In this document: positions 57,790 to 64,000 of the stretch, piece after piece
How the letters are laid out: every line of letters begins with the position of its first letter
How positions within the stretch are numbered: position 1 is the first letter of the stretch
Assembly: GCA_023213395.1 (NCBI GenBank)
Contig: CM041465.1
Span: 249,495,741-249,559,740 of the forward strand
Source of the DNA: Cycas panzhihuaensis
Lineage: Eukaryota > Cycadophyta
Reading direction: 5' to 3'
DNA length: 64,000 bases
The notes under the pieces: model-generated
What the model was told of the DNA's origin: nothing
What the model saw: only the letters and a program-made list of their open reading frames with translations
Database searches by the model: none
Translations under genes and position numbers: made by a program

Positions 57790-58620
57790 TATAAACAACC
57801 ACATCATTATCGGAATGAGATTGAAAAGATCGTACAAGAATTATTAGATATAGGAGCAATAACTCCTAGTAAAAGTCCGTTTGCAGCACCAATAATTTTA
57901 GTAAGAAAAAAAGATGGATTTTACCGTATGTGTATAGATTATTGAGCATTAAATAAAGTTACAATAAAAAATAAATTTCCGATACCAAGAATCGATGAAT
58001 TATTAGACGAATTACATGGAGCAGAATACCTTTCTAAAATCGATTTAAAATCCGGCTATCATCAAATTCGCATTAAACCGGAAGATACATACAAAATAGC
58101 TTTCAGTACACACTATGGTCATTATGAGTTCAAGGTAATGCCCTTTGGCTTAACCAATGCACCAGCCACATTCCAAGTTATAATGAATGAAGTTCTAAAA
58201 CCTTTCTTACGGAAGCTTGTCTTAGTCTTCTTTGACGACATATTAATATTCAGTAAACAATGGGAAGAACACCTAAATCATCTCGACCAAGCACTGAACA
58301 CCTTAAAGAAACATAAATTCTATGCGAATAAATCAAAATGTTATTTTGGAATGAAAGAAATAGAATATCTGGGTCATCTTATATCAAAAGAAGGAATTAG
58401 AGCTGACCTCAGAAAAGTTAAAGCAATTCTAGAATGGCCGATACCTAAAAATATCACGAAGCTCCGAGGATTTCTGGGTTTAACAGGATATTACCGACGT
58501 TTTGTGAAAAATTATGCACAAAGAACAATTGTTTTAACTTGTTTATTAAAAAAGGATTCTTTTCAATGGAATGAAGAAGCAACAAAATGTTTCGAACAAA
58601 TTAAGCAAATAATGATCTAG
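57790..58620 (+). pseudogene. Chromovirus reverse transcriptase (two stops)
   Basis: It reads EKIVQELLDIGAITPSKSPF, then YRMCIDY with TGA at 57943-57945 (Arg expected) before ALNKVTIKNKFPIPRIDELL. LSKIDLKSGYHQIRIKPEDT, MPFGLTNAPATFQVIMNEVL and VLVFFDDILIFSKQWEEHLN (active site about 58228-58242) follow, then GFLGLTGYYRRFVKNYAQRT. TAG at 58618-58620 stands for Gln. Both stops fit C-to-T changes. Confidence 0.93.
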
Positions 58621-59120
58621 TTACCGATACTTACATTACCTGATTTTTCTAAAATCTTTATAATAGAATGTGATGCATCAGGCACGGGAATCGGTGCAGT
58701 ACTGATACAAGAAGGCAAACCCATTGCATTTGAAAGTAGGAAGCTAAACAACCGGGAAATCTTCAAGTCAACTTATGATAAAGAAATGCTGGCCATTATA
58801 CACGCTCTAGTTAAATGGCCAAGATTCCGCTTTCAGAGCAAATTTATAGTTAAGATAGATCATAATAGTCTACAATATTTACTAAAACAAAAGAGTTATC
58901 CATTGAACAACAAAAATGGATAAGTAAAATTCAGGCATTTGATTTCGACATAACATATAACAAAGGAAAAAATAATGTGGTAGCTGATGCTTTGTCACGG
59001 AAAGATGAAGAGAATACAGAACCTCAACTAAAGGCTATCTCAATGATAGAGCCAGTATGGATAATGGATTTACAATCGGAGTATGTGAAAAATCCTGACA
59101 TTCAACAACTCATTTAAAGA
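58621..59120 (+). pseudogene. Chromovirus RNase H
   Basis: FIIECDASGTGIGAVLIQEG (Asp), ESRKLNNREIFKSTYDKEML (Glu) and VKIDHNSLQYLLKQK (Asp) are the RNase H blocks. After a frameshift near 58890 comes FDFDITYNKGKNNVVADALS, the usual end of this domain. Confidence 0.9.
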
Positions 59121-60185
59121 ATTCAACAAGGAAAAGAAGACAAATTTGAATGGAGAAATGATATTATATGGTATAAAGGACGAATATTTTTAGATTCAAA
59201 CTCAGCTTTCCGTAACAAGATATTAAACGAAGCCCATGTAGTACCGGCTGCAGGACATGAAGGATTTTATAAAACATATCTGCGAATTAAACAGTCATTT
59301 TTCTGGAAAGGAATGAAAAAGGATATAATGAAATTTGTAGCTAAATGTATAGTATGCCAAGTCAATAAATATGAACGTATTGCTACTCCTGGTCTGCTCC
59401 GGCCTCTTCCTATTCCGCAACAAAAATGGGAAAGTATTAGCATGGATTTTATCACAGGTTTACCAAAATCAGAAGGGAAAGATGCTATATATGTGGTTGT
59501 GGATCATTTAACAAAGTTTGCTCATTTTATATCCATACAATCTAACTACAAAGCTCAGCAGTTAGTTGAAGTATTTATCAAAGAAATTCACAAGTTACAT
59601 GGCTTTCCAAAGACTATTGTTAGTGACAGAGATCCTAAATTTTTAAGTCATTTCTGGCAAGAAATGTTTCGACAAGTAGGTACAAAATTAAATATGAGTA
59701 CCAGTTATCATCCGCAAACAGATGGACAAACTGAAGCTATTAACAAATGTTTAGAGAGTTATTTACAAAATTATGTAACAGATAAACAACATTTGTGGGT
59801 CAAGTGGTTACACTTAGCTGAAGCATGGTATAATTCTTCTTACCATTCGTCCATTAAAATGACCCCTTATCAAGCATTATATGGATACCAACCAACTCAA
59901 TTAAAAGATTGGGTCCAAACGGATAATAAAGTTCCAGCAATTAATGACTATATCCAAGAGTCATATAACATAATTCAAATACTAAAGCGACATTTAGAAG
60001 AAGCAAGGAATCGTATGAAACAACAAGTTGATAAAAATCGAACTGAAAGAATTCTTGAAGTTAGCGACTGGGTCTATGTGAGGCTGCAACCATACAAGCA
60101 AGCATCATTAAAAAAATTCTCAAAAACAGAAATTAAGTCCTCGCTTTTATGGTCCTTTTCGGGTTCAACAAAAATTGCAAGATAG
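59121..60185 (+). pseudogene. Chromovirus integrase
   Basis: The zinc-binding region reads GHEGFYKTYLRIKQSFFWKG with a later CIVCQ. The core keeps all three catalytic acids: SMDFITGLPKS, VSDRDPKFLSHFWQ and DGQTEAINKCLESY. The frame from 59313 runs 290 codons without a stop. A TAA interrupts the linker near 59117. A frameshift near 60130 separates it from the chromodomain. Confidence 0.93.
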
Positions 60186-60493
60186 CTTATGCTTTAGAGC
60201 TCCCAACCTCAAAATTACACAATGTATTTCATGTATCATGTCTTAAAAAGAAAATTGGAGATCATGTGCAGGTACAAACATACTTACCTCTCCTAGATGA
60301 AGAAGGCAAATTAATCTCATTACCAGAAGCTATCCTTGAAGTTCGAGAACGCCGATTACAGTCAAAATCTATTCAAGAATATTTGATCAAATGGAAACAA
60401 TTGCGTATAGAAAACGCTTCTTGGGAATCCTCTGATTTTATCAAGCTTCATCCTGACTTGAGACACGAGAGTTTCGTGGGCGAAACATCTTGA
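60186..60493 (+). pseudogene. Chromovirus integrase C-terminus and chromodomain
   Basis: YALELPTSKLHNVFHVSCLK is the GPY/F-like end of integrase. The chromodomain reads PEAILEVRERRLQSKSIQEY, then LIKWKQLRIENASWESSDFI, at about 60320-60440. Such domains guide insertion to modified histones. The frame ends at 60493, just before the PPT. Confidence 0.88.
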
Positions 60494-60504
60494 GAGGGAG
60501 GAAT
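60490..60504 (+). other. Polypurine tract of the chromovirus
   Basis: TGAGAGGGAGGAAT directly before the 3' LTR. Confidence 0.85.
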
Positions 60505-60708
60505 TGTTATAAATCTTTATTAATTGTTGAAAAGATACCTTCTAAGGGTTACGTCCCTTAATACAACAACAGATACCATGCATCTATTTATATGGCCGTT
60601 GTTCTGTTGTATGGATATCTGGAATCTACATCAATAATACTTGTAAACTTTCAAAACTCTCAGCATTATTTGCTCATCTCTCTTAATTCTTGAGTTGGGT
60701 TCGATACA
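60505..60708 (+). repeat. 3' LTR of the chromovirus
   Basis: TGTTATAAATC...TTCGATACA, 204 bp, followed by GAGAT. Confidence 0.97.
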
Positions 60709-61140
60709 GAGATATATCTAGGACACTTCCTATTTTTTCTACAAAGTGGCTTTGTCTTGAATGATCTTTTTACTATGAGCATTTGCTCATATTTATGAAT
60801 GGCATGATAGGTCCACTAGGGTGGCATGAAATTCTGCATGGGGCAATTGAGGATATGCTCTTATTAACTTAGGATAGAAGTTGCAGATTTTATTCCTTGA
60901 ATAAGTAGATTTGTACACTGTGTCTTGGAATTAGAGACTAAAGATCATTTTATTTTTTAGTAATATACTATGAGATTAGGGGAAGATTTCACAGTCTATT
61001 TAGAGACTCTAAAAGGGTCTTTATTGGTTTTTATTTCTTGTACATATTAGAGTCTCATTTCTCTTTTTTCCCTAAAGAGTTTTTTCTTAGCAGGAAGTGG
61101 CTTTTGATTATCCAAGAGCCCTCTAATATGTAGTTGATGA
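60709..61140 (+). pseudogene. LINE-like remnant, right part
   Basis: Beyond the chromovirus the reading resumes with RDISRTLPIFSTKWLCLE, then CTLCLGIRD and YYEIRGRFHSLFRDSKRVF. The pair of Cys followed by an HFIF- and F-x-x-L-F-like block resembles the Cys-rich tail of plant LINE-like reverse transcriptases. It is broken by stops. It supports a target that was split by the chromovirus. Confidence 0.45.
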
Positions 61141-64000
61141 TTACATCATTTTTTAGCTCATGGGCTATACTTCATTTGGATAAAAATGCTCTCTAGTCTC
61201 TTAGGGTAATCAACGATAGATTAGACATGCACCTTAGGCCTTGGCTTACCTCATATTTAGGCTATTTGTAGGAGAGACTATAACTAAAAGATCAAGATCT
61301 AGATGATCCCCAACTTCATGATTTATCTCTACACTTTTTGTGTACTACCTATTTTTCTTTCATACATTATACACTTTGACTTTGAGTGCTCGGAGAGAGA
61401 CTTCTCAATGTGGAGAAGAACTGCCTCTTAGGATACCATAACCATGACTCATCACTAGCTTTTTGCATCGAAAGGCAAGATTTCACTTCATAGGTTCATA
61501 CACTAGGTGATTGGGGATTTTGTAGAGGTGAGAATAACATGTTGCTAGTAAATTTGAGACTACATAATCAAGTGGATGGCCATAAAGGCCAATGTTGAAG
61601 GATTCTAGGATGTAAAATAATGCAATGAAATCTAAGGTTGACATGTAATGATACAAACAATAAGGTTGACAATGTCGCAACAAGACCTTCAAGATTGAAA
61701 AGTATGTGCTTGCAGACACTCTAATACGCAACAAAAGGCTTTATGCCATTGGTTCACCACGTTAAGCGATGAAGGCATATCTAAGTACAAATTTGGTAGG
61801 AAGATGAACTTGAGTGGTGTCTTATGGTTTAAATATTGCAAAATGAGATTGAAGCCTACCATGAGGTGTAAAAAAGTTGCAACAACATGTATAGGATGTG
61901 TAATCTTATCAATAAAATATTCTACAACATGAGATAATTGCATGAATTATCAAAATGTTATTTCCCATTGGAGCAATAACGACTTAGCAAAAGGTGGTAT
62001 TTGAAAGATTTAATTGTTTCTGTAAAAGAATTGTAGTTGAATGATACCAAATCACCTATAAAAATTGGTAGGATTTTAGAAGTGGAGAACAAATATCGAC
62101 CTTTTGAAAAACAAACTAAAATAAATTTTTGGAAACAAAACATATAATATTTACATTAAAAAGACATGTATAACTATTAATTAGGCTCAAGTGGACTATA
62201 TCAATTAGAAGTACACCAGGTTTTATGAGTTGAATGCTTTAGCATTTTTGTTGTGATTTTTAGATTTTTTATTTATTTTTATTTTAAAAGTTTGATGAAG
62301 ACTTAAGAAAACATAGAAGTGAAATGGTCAAAGCTAGAGTTTGAAGGGAAAGTTGCCCATAAATATGCATTGCATCATAGAGGAACAACTAGTAATTATA
62401 GGATTAAACCTACAATAACGCAATGATGAAAGAAATGATGCATGGGGGTATATGAGGATAACCTATCCTTGCTTTTGCTCAAATGAGCATGAGTTCGATT
62501 ATTAGCAGGGAGATAATAGTCTTCCACTTCAGTTGACTTGAATGACTTGTGAAAGTTACTTGAAAGCTAACTCCAAACTAAGTGGGTGAAAATGATATTC
62601 ATCAATGAAGTTTAAATCGACCATAGGTTTAGGTGACTCAATGGAAATGCAATCAATAAGATTTTCATTTACAAAAATATCCTTACTTGAGTTGAGTGGA
62701 AGTGAATCAAATGATTAAGCAAAAGATGAATTATTAATGAAGTCTAACACATCATAAAATAATTTGGAGTCATATGCAGAGTTAGATGGACTATCTAAAG
62801 GCTCATTTGGCAAAGGGGTAACCTTGTTAACAACCTCAAAGGAGGTGCCAACAAATGGAGGAGTAGCAAGTGAACTAAGTACCTCTTCATTCTTAATAGA
62901 AATAATGTAAAGTGACTATGAATAAACTTAAAATTGAGGATTTGAAAAAATGTCATATTGTATAGGCTTAGACTGTATAGACTTATTGATCTATGAGGAT
63001 TCAACTGATTGTTTAAATTCTAAGCTTGAGTTAGAGGAGGATGTCAAATTATCAACAAAAGATGACTGTTGAATATGGAATTGTCATCAAATATGATGAA
63101 AGATTAACATTGTTTGAACCCTATGGGTCAAGAAATGTTGAATCGTAGATATGAGGAGGTGATGAACATGCACAAGTATCAATATTTAGCACTTGGCAGT
63201 AAGAAGTTTAGTAGTTTTTTATTTCAAAGGGAACACCCTACCATAAAACTCAATTCCCATCTTATTTTATTAATTGTGATCAATGTCAACAAACATAATT
63301 ATTTGGAAAACTTAGTAGTTTTAACTTAATTTCTATACAAGAATTGAATCTCTCCTAAAAGAGAGAATGGAATGACAAAATAGCTTGAATCTAGTTGTGA
63401 CTGAGCAAAACACTATAATCAAGAATCATATTGACAATTTCAACATCAACCTTAATAGTTTTACCTTCAAAAGTGATGGGAAGGTTAATCTCTCACATTG
63501 ACAGATGCTTAATAGCATCAAAAGCTTTAATCATCTTTGAACTTTTTATCCAACTTCATAAGTTGGAGGGTGTGCACGAGAGAAATGTGAATTAGTTTAA
63601 TCATGAGCCATCATCAATAATAATTTGATGGACTAAGGTTTCATTAATGATCACCTAGATAACTGAAGGTTTAAGATTAGGCAAAGAGTTAACATTTTCT
63701 AACAAAAATGAAGGATTGAAAAACATGATACCAGAGTAAGGATTGGATGATTAGATCTTGCATGATCAGAGACAATTTTGTCTCTACAAAGGGCAACATT
63801 TCAACAAGTCATAAAGTGACATCCTCGATGAAATACTCTTTAAATCCTCAACCTCAAAGGAAGTCCCAACAAATGGAGTAGGGGCAATTAGTGAACTAAG
63901 CAACTTTTCGTTCTTAAGAGAGAGAATGAAAAGCAACTCAGAATAAACATCAAGTTAAGGTTCTACGAAAAAACCCTGATTGTACAGGCTCAAACTACGT
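61141..64000. other. Unassigned region with a direct repeat
   Basis: No recognised domain on either strand. About 160 bp at 62827-62985 recurs in diverged form at 63846-64000: ACCTCAAAGGA(G/A)GT(G/C)CCAAC, then AGTGAACTAAG and CATTCTTAA-like. The second copy reaches the window edge. This may be part of another element extending beyond it. Confidence 0.5.

Larger units (their letters stand above)
54220..60708 (+). mobile_element. Full-length Ty3/gypsy chromovirus, young insertion
   Basis: 6.5 kb with 204-bp LTRs that differ at two bases (about 99% identical). The target duplication is GACAT (54215-54219) / GAGAT (60709-60713), one mismatch. PBS, gag, protease, RT, RNase H, integrase and a chromodomain follow in order, then a PPT. 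Integrase after RT and the C-terminal chromodomain make it a chromovirus. The coding sequence is nevertheless broken many times. Confidence 0.95.

Overview
This window looks like intergenic DNA from a large, repeat-rich plant genome. The plant assignment rests on plant-type Ty1/copia and Ty3/gypsy LTR retrotransposons primed by initiator-Met tRNA, a chromodomain gypsy element, a LINE-like reverse transcriptase remnant, and a fragment of a plant carboxylesterase. The abundance of old, stop-ridden elements would suit a gymnosperm or another giant genome, but nothing seen fixes the species. I found no intact host gene, tRNA, rRNA or CRISPR array.

Layout. 112-5945: a decayed copia element with both LTRs (+). 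6295-8690: the 3' part of an unusual LTR element, here called family B, on the minus strand. 8990-9372: a carboxylesterase fragment. 9373-14853: a gypsy element on the minus strand, cut inside RNase H and lacking integrase. About 15675-21109: a second copia element (+), cut off inside RT by another LTR element (21110-23061). 23217-24700: a minus-strand primer-binding site, an LTR edge and a large imperfect inverted repeat. 28036-29946: a minus-strand gypsy gag-protease remnant with a tandem triplication. 30950-31097: a scrap of gypsy RT. 32479-39812: a full-length copia element with identical TTATA target duplications, LTRs, PBS and PPT. 44817-49835: a full-length copy of family B (minus strand) with a gene-like segment in opposite orientation. 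53640-61140: a LINE-like remnant split by a full-length chromovirus (54220-60708) whose two 204-bp LTRs differ at only two bases. Long stretches between these hold only repeats or nothing I can name.

How the parts relate. The story is layered insertion and decay. Most coding regions are broken, often by stops where the family has Gln, Arg or Trp, as expected from cytosine deamination in methylated repeats. The chromovirus is the youngest insertion, but its coding region already carries many lesions.

Most interesting: family B. It has proper LTRs, PBS, PPT and target duplication but no recognisable protease, integrase or RT in the parts I can read. Both copies instead hold one reading frame of about 452-467 codons on the element's sense strand. 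It has no frameshift in either copy, a copia-gag-like N-terminus and an unrecognised C-terminus, and both copies have an in-frame TAG at codon 118. Upstream of this frame the two copies carry different antisense gene-like fragments, a carboxylesterase in one and an unidentified Ser-rich sequence in the other. This suggests a non-autonomous family that captures host sequence.
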